A stretch of 64,000 nucleotides of DNA from JAGNRR01 sp965230665 (GCA_965230665.1 CBDDLM010000004.1:3224001-3288000), one strand, 5' to 3'. Shown: positions 45,821-55,828, numbered from the stretch's first letter. Notes: a model not told the origin generated them from the letters alone. Translations and numbers: made by a program.

Positions 45821-48400
45821 TTGCGTAAAGTTAAACCATTCAACGTATTACTAAAAGGTGGCGGCAGATATATTCTGTTAGCAGTCTTGTTATTTGTCAA
45901 TCTTTTAACACGTGCACAAACTGTGGATTCTGGTGCCGTAAAAACAAAAGCCGCTGTGCAAAGACCTGTTCCTGTAGCCCAAGACGATTTAGAAGATCCT
46001 GTTTTCTACGAATCGTTGGACTCTATTGTGTATGATGCAGCCACAAAAAGACTAATGCTCTATCGAGATGCTCAAATAAAGTATCAGGATATTATAGTCG
46101 ATGCTAGCTTTATTGAATATCTACAAGACTCAAGCACCATGAGAGCCGATGCTTTAGAATGGGAGAAAGACTCTGTGGATAAACATTTGCTTACTAAAGG
46201 CGAAGAGAAGACGAAATTCAAGGATATGCGCTTCAATTTTAAGTCTCAACGTGCCTTGTTAAGTAATGCGTACAGTCAATATGGAGAAGGTTTTATTAAA
46301 AGTGAGAGGATTAAACGAAATAAAGACAAGAGTATTTATGGCCTTCATAATATCTATACGACATGTAATTTAGAACACCCTCATTTTGGCATTGCAGCTA
46401 AAAAGGTAAAAATCATTCCGAATAAGGTTGCCGTAAGTGGTTCTGCGAATTTGGTTGTGGAAGATATCCCTACCCCACTTTACCTTCCTTTTGGTTTGTT
46501 TCCTTTGAAAAAGGGACAGCGATCGGGTTTTAAACTCCCAACTTATGACGTGAGTCAGAATTTAGGTTTTGGGTTACGCGGAGGAGGATACTATTTCGCG
46601 ATTAATGATCACTTGGACTTATTAGCGCAGGCAGATATTTACTCCTTAGGAACATACAGAATTGGAGCAATAAATAATTATGTGTGGCGTTATCGTTTCC
46701 GCGGAAACTTACAGTTTGATTATGCCTACAATAAAATTGGGAATGAGTTTGAAACTTCGTCAAACGATTCGAGAAACTTTATAATAAACTGGTCACATAC
46801 TCTTGACCCTAATGTAAGACCTGGGAGTAATTTTTCGGCTAATGTAACCATTGGTACAAGTAAATATTATACTAATAATTCTTATGATGCTAGCCGATAT
46901 TTGAATAATAACTATTCCTCATCGATTAATTATACGAAAACTTGGGAAGGGAAACCGCTCAACTTAAGTGTAAGTGCACGGCACAATCAAAATACACAAA
47001 CAGGGCTTGTGAATGTGACACTCCCAGAAATTAATTTTTCTGCTAATCAGTTATATCCTTTTAAATTCAGAAAAGATGTTATCAAACCTAAATGGTATGA
47101 AAAAATAACGGCTAGTTATCAATTATCCGCAGTTAATCAATATGAATTTGTTGATACTCAATTTAATTTTAATACGCTTAATACAAATGATTTTAATAAT
47201 GGGATTAAACATACTGTGCCTATAACCGCTACGTATAACTTGTTTAAATACATCAATGCCAATTTTACGGCGAATTACAATGAGTACTGGTTTTCTAGAA
47301 GAATGTTTCAATCTTTTGATTTTCAAGAACAAAAGTTAGATTCAGTGATCACAAACGGTTTTTATGCGGCTCGTGACTTTAATGTAAACGCTAGTTTCTC
47401 AACACGTATTTATGGTATAAAGCTTTTCAATAAAGGAAGAGTTAAGGGTATTAGACATGTAATGACGCCTTCGGTTAGTTTACAATACAGGCCCGACTTT
47501 GGACTGCCGCAATATGGATTTTACTACGATACATATGCAGGTAATAGTTTTAATCGTAGCAGATTATCCTATTTCCAAGGGTCGCCCTATGGAGGGCCTC
47601 CTAACGGTGAAATTGGTGGTGTAGGATTTAGTTTAGGTAACAACCTCCAAATGAAGGTAAAATCAAAGGATTCCACCAAAGAGGATCGTAAGATTAATTT
47701 GATCGATGGACTTAGTCTCGGTACTTTCTATAATTTGGCAGTAGATTCTTTCAATTGGAGTAATCTGACAATGGCCTATAGGACAACTTTGTTCAAAAAG
47801 ATAAATATATCTGGTGGTGCAAGTTGGAGCCCTTACGGTATCGATACGTCCGCTACAATACCAGTTCGGGTTAAAGAATTTTACTTTGAAACAGATAGGA
47901 AAGTATTACGTTTTGAAAATGCAACACTCGCTGTTGGGGCATCTTTCCCATTACGAAACAAGCAGGATAAAAAGGATAATGATGATTTTGATGATCAACT
48001 AATTAATAATGGGATTAACTACGCTAATTATGTTGATTTTAATATCCCATATACCTTAAATATTAATTATAATATAAGATTAAATAGACAGCATTTAAGA
48101 GATCAACTGACGAATGCTTATAAGGATTCACTAGTGTTTGGTCAGGATTTAAATTTCTCTGGAGATGTAAATTTGACACCTAAGTGGAAAATTGGACTAC
48201 AAAGCGGATATGACTTTATTAATAAGAACCTAAGCTTTACTTCTATCGATATTTATAGAGATTTGCATTGTTGGGAAATGCGTATTAATGTAATTCCTTT
48301 TGGTTTTAGAAAGAGTTATAATTTTACATTAAATGTAAAAGCTTCTGTGCTACAGGACCTTAAATTGGTCAGAAGAAAAGACTTTAGAGATAACCTCTAG
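45821..48400 (+). CDS. lptD: Outer-membrane lipopolysaccharide assembly protein LptD
   Basis: The 859-residue protein starts at a TTG. An in-frame TGA sits directly before it and no ATG occurs before the signal peptide, while translation from TTG gives a textbook signal peptide ending RAQ (about residue 33). The periplasmic part has OstA-like strands (LMLYRDAQIKYQDIIVDASFIEY). The motif NLEHPHFGIAAKKVKIIPNK and the PTPLYLPFGLFPLKKGQRSG segment are hallmarks of Bacteroidota LptD. A 26-stranded-type barrel region follows. It inserts lipopolysaccharide into the outer leaflet. Its stop overlaps the stop of the convergent lipoprotein gene in the four bases CTAG. Confidence 0.9.
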   Translation: MRKVKPFNVLLKGGGRYILLAVLLFVNLLTRAQTVDSGAVKTKAAVQRPVPVAQDDLEDPVFYESLDSIVYDAATKRLMLYRDAQIKYQDIIVDASFIEYLQDSSTMRADALEWEKDSVDKHLLTKGEEKTKFKDMRFNFKSQRALLSNAYSQYGEGFIKSERIKRNKDKSIYGLHNIYTTCNLEHPHFGIAAKKVKIIPNKVAVSGSANLVVEDIPTPLYLPFGLFPLKKGQRSGFKLPTYDVSQNLGFGLRGGGYYFAINDHLDLLAQADIYSLGTYRIGAINNYVWRYRFRGNLQFDYAYNKIGNEFETSSNDSRNFIINWSHTLDPNVRPGSNFSANVTIGTSKYYTNNSYDASRYLNNNYSSSINYTKTWEGKPLNLSVSARHNQNTQTGLVNVTLPEINFSANQLYPFKFRKDVIKPKWYEKITASYQLSAVNQYEFVDTQFNFNTLNTNDFNNGIKHTVPITATYNLFKYINANFTANYNEYWFSRRMFQSFDFQEQKLDSVITNGFYAARDFNVNASFSTRIYGIKLFNKGRVKGIRHVMTPSVSLQYRPDFGLPQYGFYYDTYAGNSFNRSRLSYFQGSPYGGPPNGEIGGVGFSLGNNLQMKVKSKDSTKEDRKINLIDGLSLGTFYNLAVDSFNWSNLTMAYRTTLFKKINISGGASWSPYGIDTSATIPVRVKEFYFETDRKVLRFENATLAVGASFPLRNKQDKKDNDDFDDQLINNGINYANYVDFNIPYTLNINYNIRLNRQHLRDQLTNAYKDSLVFGQDLNFSGDVNLTPKWKIGLQSGYDFINKNLSFTSIDIYRDLHCWEMRINVIPFGFRKSYNFTLNVKASVLQDLKLVRRKDFRDNL

Positions 48401-49464
48401 TTGAAAGAACGTCCAACAAAGTTTAAATTTCTAGTAAGACTACCTGAAATAATAGAATCATAAGTAGCATCGTCGAAAACCAAGTAACCTACCCTTCTCG
48501 TTGCTCGAGTACCAAATATCCCTAGAACATCCTCAGAAGTATTCCCAGATACACCATCTCGGCTTAAGTTTGTGAAAACAGGTTTGATTTGATCGTTTGT
48601 AAGTCCTCCCTGTGCATTATTTACATCGATATATTGTTTAATTGTAGCATCTCCCGCAATAAAGAATAACTCTGATGTATCAATTCTGCGAACAATATTA
48701 TTACTACTTGCCGCTCCTACATTAGCAGCAAACAGTGAATAAAAAGTTGCGTTCTCCATAGCATGACTCATATTAGAACTCGTGCGTGGTATAAAAGAAG
48801 CTAATGCCAAATCTGCTGACTTCTGAACAGTATCTTTTTTAGATATTGTGATTTCATCGTAATGAATACGGAGCATGATATCAAAAAGTTCTGCTCCAGG
48901 TGGAGCTTTCCAGCTAAAAGTGTAGCTCTTCGTTGGGTCCGCAAATCTTAGTTGATCAAAAGATGTAAAAGGTTTTATAATCGTAAAAATGTCTGAAGAA
49001 GTATTTATAATATCAGTCTCACCAGTTATAATACTCCCACTTTGATTATTCTTAACAACAAGTCGATATTGGTTATCTGGATTTAAACTTGTAACAAAAC
49101 GGTAGGCATAATTAGGGCTATCAAGAAAAACCCCATTTTTCTTGATGATAGGGTTTGGAAGGCTATATAAATCTACTTTATTGCATTGAAATGTATTCAC
49201 TACATTTCCATTATTTAGCTCCTCAACTTTAACATCAAGATCGGCATAGTACAGTGAGTCTTTGTTCAACGCAAGAACAAGATTATCTTCTTCCTCACTA
49301 TAAAACCCTTTAGTAATTTTAATAAATTGCTGATTAGTTACTTCTCCTTTATCTAGGAGACCATAAACCACGGTAACTTCTTTATAATCTGCTCCAACTT
49401 TGAAATTATCATCACAAGAAGCAAACAGAAGAATTACTGACAATAGCAATAACAAATTTTTCAT
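48397..49464 (-). CDS. Lipoprotein of unknown function (DUF4249-like features)
   Basis: The start at MKNLLLLLSVILLFASC gives 355 residues with a clear lipobox (FASC, Cys17). The mature part begins with VTVVYGLLDKGEVTNQQFIKITKGF and has NPDNQYRLVVKN strands, reminiscent of DUF4249 lipoproteins. The match is too weak to name by eye. No TonB receptor is next to it. It is divergent from argS (73 bases) and convergent with lptD, sharing the four-base CTAG stop overlap. Function not known. Confidence 0.7.
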   Translation of the reverse strand: MKNLLLLLSVILLFASCDDNFKVGADYKEVTVVYGLLDKGEVTNQQFIKITKGFYSEEEDNLVLALNKDSLYYADLDVKVEELNNGNVVNTFQCNKVDLYSLPNPIIKKNGVFLDSPNYAYRFVTSLNPDNQYRLVVKNNQSGSIITGETDIINTSSDIFTIIKPFTSFDQLRFADPTKSYTFSWKAPPGAELFDIMLRIHYDEITISKKDTVQKSADLALASFIPRTSSNMSHAMENATFYSLFAANVGAASSNNIVRRIDTSELFFIAGDATIKQYIDVNNAQGGLTNDQIKPVFTNLSRDGVSGNTSEDVLGIFGTRATRRVGYLVFDDATYDSIISGSLTRNLNFVGRSFN

Positions 49465-49537
49465 CGCCACAAATCTAAGCTTTTTTGGCATAGCTAAAAT
49501 GTGGCGTATTACATTTGTTCACAAGTTTTACAATTTG

Positions 49538-51304
49538 ATGAGTTTTAGCAAAGAAATAAAGAAAATAGGCCAAAAAGCAGTACGTGCACTTTGGGAGCAA
49601 GAAGTTGATATAGATACCCTTCATGTTAATGAAACGAAGCCAGAATTTGAAGGAGAGTACACTTTGGTTACATTCAGTTTAGCCAAAATTGCAAGAAAGA
49701 AACCGGCCGAAATTGCAGAAGAAATAGGTCAATGGATACATGCACATTATACTAATATTTTTAGATCGTATAATGTGATTAATGGTTTTTTGAATTTGTC
49801 TTTAACCGATGAGTTTATTCTTGATTTTGTAACAAAGAATATAGATACACTTGTTAATAATAATCAGAAGAGTGGTAAAATTATGGTTGAGTTCTCTTCT
49901 CCGAATACGAATAAGCCCTTGCATTTTGGCCATCTGCGGAATAATTTTTTGGGAGATAGCGTATCTAGGATATATGCTGCCTATGGATTTGATGTCTGTA
50001 AGGCGAATCTAATTAATGACAGAGGCATTCACATTTGTAAGAGTATGATCGCTTGGCAGAAACTTGCCGAAGGAGCAACTCCAGATTCGACAGGCGTAAA
50101 GGGTGACCATTTCGTTGGTGCTTACTATGTCAAATTTAACGACCTCTATAAAGAAGAGATTAAACAACTCGTTGAAGGTGGGCTGGAAGAAAAAGAGGCA
50201 GAACGTCAAGCTCCTATTTTTATCGAGGCTCAGGAAATGCTAAGGAAATGGGAAGCCGGCGATGAAGAGATTGTAGCCTTATGGAAAAAAATGAATGGCT
50301 GGGTATATAATGGTTTTGATAAAACATATAACCAGTTGGGAATCTCCTTTGACCGTTTTTATTATGAGTCAGAAACTTATCTTCTAGGTAAGAAAAATGT
50401 AGATGAAGGACTGGAAAAAGAGATTTTCTTTAAAAAAGAAGATGGAAGTGTCTGGATTGACATGGAAGATGAAGGTCTGGATGAAAAATTAGTACTTCGG
50501 TCGGATGGGACATCAGTATACATTACACAGGATATTGGAACGGCGGACCTAAAGTATGAGCAAGAGGCTATGCAGAAATCTGTTTATGTCATAGCGGATG
50601 AACAGAATTACCACATGAAGGTGCTAAAAATCATTTTAGCACGATTGGGAAGATCATATGCAAATGGAGTACATCACCTTTCCTATGGTATGGTAGAATT
50701 GCCACATGGTAAGATGAAAAGTCGAGAGGGTACAGTTGTAGATGCAGATGATATGATTGATGAAATGCTTGGGATTGCTCAAAAAAATACGGAAGAATTA
50801 GGTAAAGTAGATGGCTTCAGTGCTCAAGAACTTAATGAACTATATCGTACTATTGGTTTGGGCGCTCTGAAGTTTTATCTGCTTCGTGTTGATCCTAAGA
50901 AAAAAATGATCTTTAACCCTGAAGAGAGCATCGATTTTCATGGTTTTACTGGTCCCTTTGTTCAGTACACACACGCTAGGCTATGCTCTATCCTACGCAA
51001 GGCTGGTACGATGAGTTCCGACATCAGCTCTGACCTCAATGATGGTGAACGTGTCATGATTACAGAATTGGAGAAATTCTCTGCAATTATAGAGCAGGCA
51101 GCTTTAGAATATAATCCTTCGCTCATCTGTAATTATGTTTATCACATTGCAAAAAATATGAATAGTTTCTTAAATCAGCACAAAATACTGACGGCCGAAA
51201 CCGCTGAAAAAAAGGCACTTCGTCTTGCCATAGCAACAATTACAAAGAAAACAATCGCAGAAGGCTTATCTTTATTAGGTATTCAAGCTCCTGAGCGAAT
51301 GTAA
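49538..51304 (+). CDS. argS: Arginyl-tRNA synthetase
   Basis: The start at MSFSKEIKKIGQKAV gives 588 residues, the usual size. Upstream in-frame ATGs would run into the divergent lipoprotein gene. The N-terminal Arg-specific domain precedes a class I catalytic core with the HIGH-type motif FSSPNTNKPLHFGHLRNN. The KMSKS-like motif is KMKSREG, a variant common in ArgRS. The C-terminal DALR anticodon domain shows GPFVQYTHARLCSILRKAG and YNPSLICNYVYHIAKNMNSFL. The enzyme charges tRNA-Arg in the cytosol. Confidence 0.95.
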   Translation: MSFSKEIKKIGQKAVRALWEQEVDIDTLHVNETKPEFEGEYTLVTFSLAKIARKKPAEIAEEIGQWIHAHYTNIFRSYNVINGFLNLSLTDEFILDFVTKNIDTLVNNNQKSGKIMVEFSSPNTNKPLHFGHLRNNFLGDSVSRIYAAYGFDVCKANLINDRGIHICKSMIAWQKLAEGATPDSTGVKGDHFVGAYYVKFNDLYKEEIKQLVEGGLEEKEAERQAPIFIEAQEMLRKWEAGDEEIVALWKKMNGWVYNGFDKTYNQLGISFDRFYYESETYLLGKKNVDEGLEKEIFFKKEDGSVWIDMEDEGLDEKLVLRSDGTSVYITQDIGTADLKYEQEAMQKSVYVIADEQNYHMKVLKIILARLGRSYANGVHHLSYGMVELPHGKMKSREGTVVDADDMIDEMLGIAQKNTEELGKVDGFSAQELNELYRTIGLGALKFYLLRVDPKKKMIFNPEESIDFHGFTGPFVQYTHARLCSILRKAGTMSSDISSDLNDGERVMITELEKFSAIIEQAALEYNPSLICNYVYHIAKNMNSFLNQHKILTAETAEKKALRLAIATITKKTIAEGLSLLGIQAPERM

Positions 51305-51314
51305 ATATGATTTT

Positions 51315-54092
51315 ATGAAGCACTTAAATATAGGGCTCGTTCTTTTCGTTCTAGCATGTGGTTTTTTTATACTTACTGAAAGTTCTTTTACCTCATTGCT
51401 CGAACAAAAAAATATTGAGTCAAGAGAAAAAAAACAATGGGAATTCGAAATGTTACGTGACCCCTCCACCAATGAGGTGCCTAAGGGAGTTCGTTTTAAA
51501 GAAATGAGTTTCTTAAGGCAGATGCCTAACGTATTGAAAAAACGTGGACAAGAATGGCGCCTTCGAGGTCCATGGAATGTGGGCGGCAGAACGCGAGGTT
51601 TTGCAATAGATATTCGAGATGAAAAACATCTTATTGCTGGTTCTGTAAGTGGAGGTATTTGGCAAAGCAAAGATGGCGGTACCAAATGGACCAAGGTTTC
51701 GGTTCCAAATGCTCATCCAGGAGTGGTTAGTATAGCACAAGACACGCGTGCAGGTTATGAAAACATCTGGTATGCATTAAGTGGTGAGATTTCAGGTACA
51801 TCGGCAAGTGGTTCTCGCGCCTTTTACTTAGGTGATGGCGCCTTCAGATCATTGGACAATGGAAACACTTGGCAACCTTTAGCAAGTACTGCAATTGGTA
51901 CGCCTGGGAACTCCTTTTCGTCTGTGTTTCAAGGAGGTTGGCGAATAAGAACGTCACCAATCGATGGGTCTGTTTTTATGGCGGTCTATGGGGCGGTTTA
52001 TCACAGTACGGATAGCGGTAACACCTGGCAAGCTGTTTTAGGAAACGGTAATGATTCGTACTATACAGATGTAGCTGTTTCATCCACTGGTGTTGTTTAT
52101 GCCACTCTAAGCACAGATGGTGGTGTGCATGGGTTTTATCGTTCTTCGGACGGAAGCAACTTTGATAACATAACCCCGGCTTATTTAAGCAACCACAAAA
52201 GAACAGTAATGGCTATTGATCCAAACAATGAGCATATTGTTTATTTTTTATCTGAATTAGATTGTAATAACTGCGGTGGTGTTATTTCATCAAATTATCT
52301 AGGAGAAGAAGAATACGTAAGTTTACAACAGTATACTTATCTTAGTGGAGATGGTACTCCTACAAGTGGTGGTGGTTCTTGGGCAAATCTGTCTACCAAC
52401 CTACCCTTAAACTCTGGTCACCCATTTGACGATTTTAATTGTCAAGGGGGCTATGATTTATGCATAGGTATTCAACCAGGAAATTCTAAGCATATTGTAA
52501 TCGGTGGTACTAACCTTTATAGAAGTACTGATGGATTTCAGTCGCCTCTTAATACAAAACAAATTGGAGGATATGGTGTGGCAACTGCCCTACCCTTTTT
52601 CGAAGTGTATCCTAGCCATCACCCTGATTTACATGGTGTAATTTTTTCGAAGAATAACCCTAATGTGATGTATTCTAATTCGGATGGAGGTATTCATAAA
52701 ACAACAAATTTTTTAAGTAATGAAGTAAGTTGGGAAAACCTTAGTTTAGGTTATGTCACCGCTCAATGCTATACAGTGAATATTGATATGAAAACACCAG
52801 GAGACCCTCGAATGATGTTGGGTTTACAGGATAACGGAAATTTTGTAACCTTGTCGGACAACCTACGTCAAGAATGGCGGTTGCCTGTAAATGGAGATGG
52901 TGCTTTTGGTTATGTTTCTCCTACTCGCGGGTTTTATGTTACTAGTATACAACTTGGTCGTGTTGTTAAAATGGAATTAGACGACCGAGGGAATATCGTA
53001 CGTCGTCGTAGATTAGATCCTGACGGAAAAACTAAAAACGACTATTCTTTTATTAATCCGCTTGCAGTAGATCCAAATAATGAAAACTTACTCTATCTTC
53101 CGATTGGTAAAAAGCTATTTAGACTTGACAATTTGAGCAAGTTGGAACTAAACAACAACTACTCCAAACTTAAGGATACTTGGTTTGAGATGCCAGATAG
53201 TATAACCACACCGGATTACGTTGGTGGCAGTTCTTCCATTCCGGCAAAAATTAGTTGCTTGGCCATCTCAACACAACCAGCTAACGTGGTTTATGTGGGA
53301 ACGAACAATAGTGAAGTTTGGCGTATTGATAATGCAAACTCAAATAGTCCAGTTTGGACAAAAACATCATTAGTCGGTTTGTCACCTGGGGGCAATGTAA
53401 ACGATATAGCTATTGATCCTGAAGATGCAGACAAAGTACTGATGACTTATTCTAATTATGGCGTACTCAGCCTATATTATACTAGTAATGGCGGGCAGCA
53501 GTGGACGCGCGTTGGAGGCACTTTGGAAACAAACAATAATAACACAGGGGCCGCACCTTCTGTAAGGTCAGTCGCGATTCTAAAAAAACCTAATGGAGGG
53601 CGAGTTTATTTTGCAGGAACAAGTATTGGCTTATTTAGTACAGAGTCTTTTAATGGACTTTCTACTATGTGGAATCAGGAAAGTTCAGACTTGATTGGTT
53701 CTAATATTGTAACAGATATTAAAATACGGCAATCTGATGGATATGTTGCTGTAGGAACACATGGTAATGGCGTTTTTGAATCCTACTATAACAATGATCA
53801 AGGGAATCCACCTACAGGTGCTGTTCAAGTTGTAAGCTCCCTACTATTTCCTAGTCCGGCAGATGATATATTGAATTTCTCTTTTTCTACTAGTGCAGAT
53901 GCTAATGTAGAGATCCGAATGTACAATATAAATGGACAGCATACTATGCGAAAGTCACTGGGGCTACATACAAAGGGAACATTTAATTATTCTGAAAACG
54001 TGAGTCATTTACCTTCAGGGTTTTATTTCTTTGGCTTGTTCAATCAAGAATCTGGAGCAGGTGGTTATAGAAAAATATTAATTCAGCATTAA
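51315..54092 (+). CDS. VPS10/BNR beta-propeller protein with T9SS sorting domain
   Basis: The 925-residue protein has a signal peptide (about 1-22). GPWNVGGRTRGFAIDIRDEK starts a propeller with many Asp-box-like blades (WQSKDGGTKWTKV, RSLDNGNTWQPL, YHSTDSGNTWQAV, YYTSNGGQQWTRV), as in sortilin/VPS10 and exo-sialidase-like proteins. The last 80 residues (SLLFPSPADDILNFSFS, YNINGQ, HLPSGFYFFGLF) form a type A T9SS sorting domain. The protein is therefore expected to be secreted or tethered to the surface by the T9SS. Its stop overlaps the ATG of gldD by one base. No catalytic residues were identified. An adhesive or binding role is inferred. Confidence 0.88.
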   Translation: MKHLNIGLVLFVLACGFFILTESSFTSLLEQKNIESREKKQWEFEMLRDPSTNEVPKGVRFKEMSFLRQMPNVLKKRGQEWRLRGPWNVGGRTRGFAIDIRDEKHLIAGSVSGGIWQSKDGGTKWTKVSVPNAHPGVVSIAQDTRAGYENIWYALSGEISGTSASGSRAFYLGDGAFRSLDNGNTWQPLASTAIGTPGNSFSSVFQGGWRIRTSPIDGSVFMAVYGAVYHSTDSGNTWQAVLGNGNDSYYTDVAVSSTGVVYATLSTDGGVHGFYRSSDGSNFDNITPAYLSNHKRTVMAIDPNNEHIVYFLSELDCNNCGGVISSNYLGEEEYVSLQQYTYLSGDGTPTSGGGSWANLSTNLPLNSGHPFDDFNCQGGYDLCIGIQPGNSKHIVIGGTNLYRSTDGFQSPLNTKQIGGYGVATALPFFEVYPSHHPDLHGVIFSKNNPNVMYSNSDGGIHKTTNFLSNEVSWENLSLGYVTAQCYTVNIDMKTPGDPRMMLGLQDNGNFVTLSDNLRQEWRLPVNGDGAFGYVSPTRGFYVTSIQLGRVVKMELDDRGNIVRRRRLDPDGKTKNDYSFINPLAVDPNNENLLYLPIGKKLFRLDNLSKLELNNNYSKLKDTWFEMPDSITTPDYVGGSSSIPAKISCLAISTQPANVVYVGTNNSEVWRIDNANSNSPVWTKTSLVGLSPGGNVNDIAIDPEDADKVLMTYSNYGVLSLYYTSNGGQQWTRVGGTLETNNNNTGAAPSVRSVAILKKPNGGRVYFAGTSIGLFSTESFNGLSTMWNQESSDLIGSNIVTDIKIRQSDGYVAVGTHGNGVFESYYNNDQGNPPTGAVQVVSSLLFPSPADDILNFSFSTSADANVEIRMYNINGQHTMRKSLGLHTKGTFNYSENVSHLPSGFYFFGLFNQESGAGGYRKILIQH

Positions 54093-54685
54093 TGAAGCGA
54101 AATTTAGTTCTAGTAATAGTTTTTACATCACTTTTTCTTAGTTGTCGTGAGGAAATATACGTACCCAAACCTAGAGGATACTTTAGCATAGAGTTACCTA
54201 AAAAGGAGTATACTCTTTTTGACAAAGAGTCTTATCCTTATACGTTTGACTATCCCGTTTATGGAACCGTAGAAAAGGACAGTTTATTTTTTGATAAAAA
54301 AACTGAAAACCCATGGTGGATTAATATTGTATTTGAACAGCTGGGCGGGAAAGTCTTTATTAGTTATAAAGAGATTACCGGAAAGACAAGTTTGGAGAAA
54401 ATGCTAGAAGATTCTTATCAGTTAAGCCATTATCACACAAAGAAAGCCGACTATATTAATGAGCCTGAGTTTCATACTCCCAATAACGTACATGGGGTTT
54501 ACTATAATGTTGGCGGCAACTCCGCTTCAGCCTTCCAGTTTTATGCTACGGATTCTGTAAAGCACTTTCTGCGTGGAGCTCTCTATTTTGATGTGGCGCC
54601 TAATGCAGATAGTCTAAGGCCTATCAATAAATTCTTGATAGAAGATATTCAACATATTGTTCAATCAATTAAGTGGACTCGATGA
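54092..54685 (+). CDS. gldD: Gliding-motility lipoprotein GldD
   Basis: The 197-residue protein has a lipobox (LFLSC, Cys17), then EIYVPKPRGYFSIELPKKEY, the invariant motif of GldD. Further family features include PYTFDYPVYGTVE and NPWWINIVFEQLGGKVFISYK, with length close to the usual 190. In Flavobacterium johnsoniae, GldD is required for gliding and T9SS function. Its gene shares one base with the preceding T9SS cargo gene and overlaps the next gene by four bases (ATGA), so the three are one operon. Confidence 0.93.
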   Translation: MKRNLVLVIVFTSLFLSCREEIYVPKPRGYFSIELPKKEYTLFDKESYPYTFDYPVYGTVEKDSLFFDKKTENPWWINIVFEQLGGKVFISYKEITGKTSLEKMLEDSYQLSHYHTKKADYINEPEFHTPNNVHGVYYNVGGNSASAFQFYATDSVKHFLRGALYFDVAPNADSLRPINKFLIEDIQHIVQSIKWTR

Positions 54686-55254
54686 TTATTGTAGATGAAA
54701 TATTAGTAAGTGACCAAATTTTAGATAAAAAGTTTGTTTGTGATTTGTCACAGTGCAAGGGTGGTTGTTGCGTTGAGGGAGATGCTGGTGCTCCCTTAGA
54801 GAAGCACGAATTAGAAGAAGTTAAGAAGGCTTATCCACTAATTCAGCATGAAATGAGCCCAGAAGCCATTGCCGAAGTTGAAAAGAACGGAACCCATGTA
54901 CAAGATGAAGATTATACCTATGTTACACCCATAGTAAATGATGGGATTTGTGTATATGGATATTATGACGATCAAGGGATTGTAAAATGCTTAATAGAAA
55001 AAGCCCATAAAGAAGGCAGATTGTCTTTTAAAAAACCTATTTCTTGTCACCTATTCCCTATTCTTTACACCAAGACCTCTTCTGCAGAATTTATTAATTA
55101 TCAACCTAGAGAAAAGCTTTGTGCACCGGCTTGTACAATGGGTGAAAAACTTCAGGTACCGGTCTATCAATTCTTAAAAGAACCGCTAATCCGAAAATTT
55201 GGAGAAGAATGGTTTGACGCTTTAGAACATATTGATAAGAAAATGCGAGACTAG
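54682..55254 (+). CDS. DUF3109-family cysteine-cluster protein
   Basis: The start at MIIVDEILVSDQ gives 190 residues with an ATGA overlap with gldD; a GTG three codons earlier is an alternative. It carries CDLSQCKGGCCVEGDAGAPLE, an IYVTPIVNDGICVYGYY-type region with a Cys, KPISCHLFPI and KLCAPACTMG. This CxxxxCxxxCC cluster resembles YkgJ-type putative zinc or iron-sulfur proteins. The family is common in Bacteroidota, is cytosolic by sequence, and has no proven function. Whether it supports gliding is only suggested by the operon. Confidence 0.88.
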   Translation: MIIVDEILVSDQILDKKFVCDLSQCKGGCCVEGDAGAPLEKHELEEVKKAYPLIQHEMSPEAIAEVEKNGTHVQDEDYTYVTPIVNDGICVYGYYDDQGIVKCLIEKAHKEGRLSFKKPISCHLFPILYTKTSSAEFINYQPREKLCAPACTMGEKLQVPVYQFLKEPLIRKFGEEWFDALEHIDKKMRD

Positions 55255-55279
55255 CTTCTTCATGATGAATGAAATTGTC

Positions 55280-55828
55280 TTAGTCTTGTTTGTAGTTATT
55301 TCTTAATTCCACAAGTAAGTATTTACACGCATTATCGGTACAGCGCGTAATTTGTAAACGTCCGCCCTCAATTCGGGTTCTAATTTTATGTTTGGTTACG
55401 GCCTTATTCCCTATAACAATGGCTACTCTCTTATTAATATGTCGCTCTGTAAAATTTGCAAGTTGTATTCTAGCAGCGTCACTTAAAGTTAGCATAAGAT
55501 GTATGCGTTTATCCTTTTGTTCAATGCCTGTGGGTTTCTCGGCAAGGTCTAAAGGCACAAATTCTGTTGTGTCAATCTCAAGCATAATGGGTTGATTTGT
55601 AGTGTTTGAATCTAAAAAATCCAAACTAAAAGGTATAATAACCTTCTTCTCAAAATCAAAATCTGTAGAATCTGAAAACTCATGTTTAATAAGGTAGATC
55701 CCATTGTCAAGTGCTAGTTTATCTAAAGGCGCTTCTTCTTGCTTTTCAATATAACTACTTGTAGAAGTATTGCAACCGAAGAGTGTTACAAGAGCAAGTA
55801 TACTAATGATATATATGTTTTGCATCAT
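55280..55828 (-). CDS. Lipoprotein of unknown function
   Basis: The start at MMQNIYIISILALV gives 182 residues and a lipobox (TLFGC). Starts up to 11 codons earlier are possible. The mature protein is small and soluble, with DKLALDNGIYLIKHEFSDSTD and a C-terminal stretch containing two cysteines (RCTDNACKYL). A segment FTERHINKRVAIVIGNKAVTKHKIR resembles the SecDF-P1 / preprotein-translocase-like 'head' sequences seen in some lipoproteins, but this is weak. It is divergent from the OmpA-family gene. Confidence 0.65.
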   Translation of the reverse strand: MMQNIYIISILALVTLFGCNTSTSSYIEKQEEAPLDKLALDNGIYLIKHEFSDSTDFDFEKKVIIPFSLDFLDSNTTNQPIMLEIDTTEFVPLDLAEKPTGIEQKDKRIHLMLTLSDAARIQLANFTERHINKRVAIVIGNKAVTKHKIRTRIEGGRLQITRCTDNACKYLLVELRNNYKQD

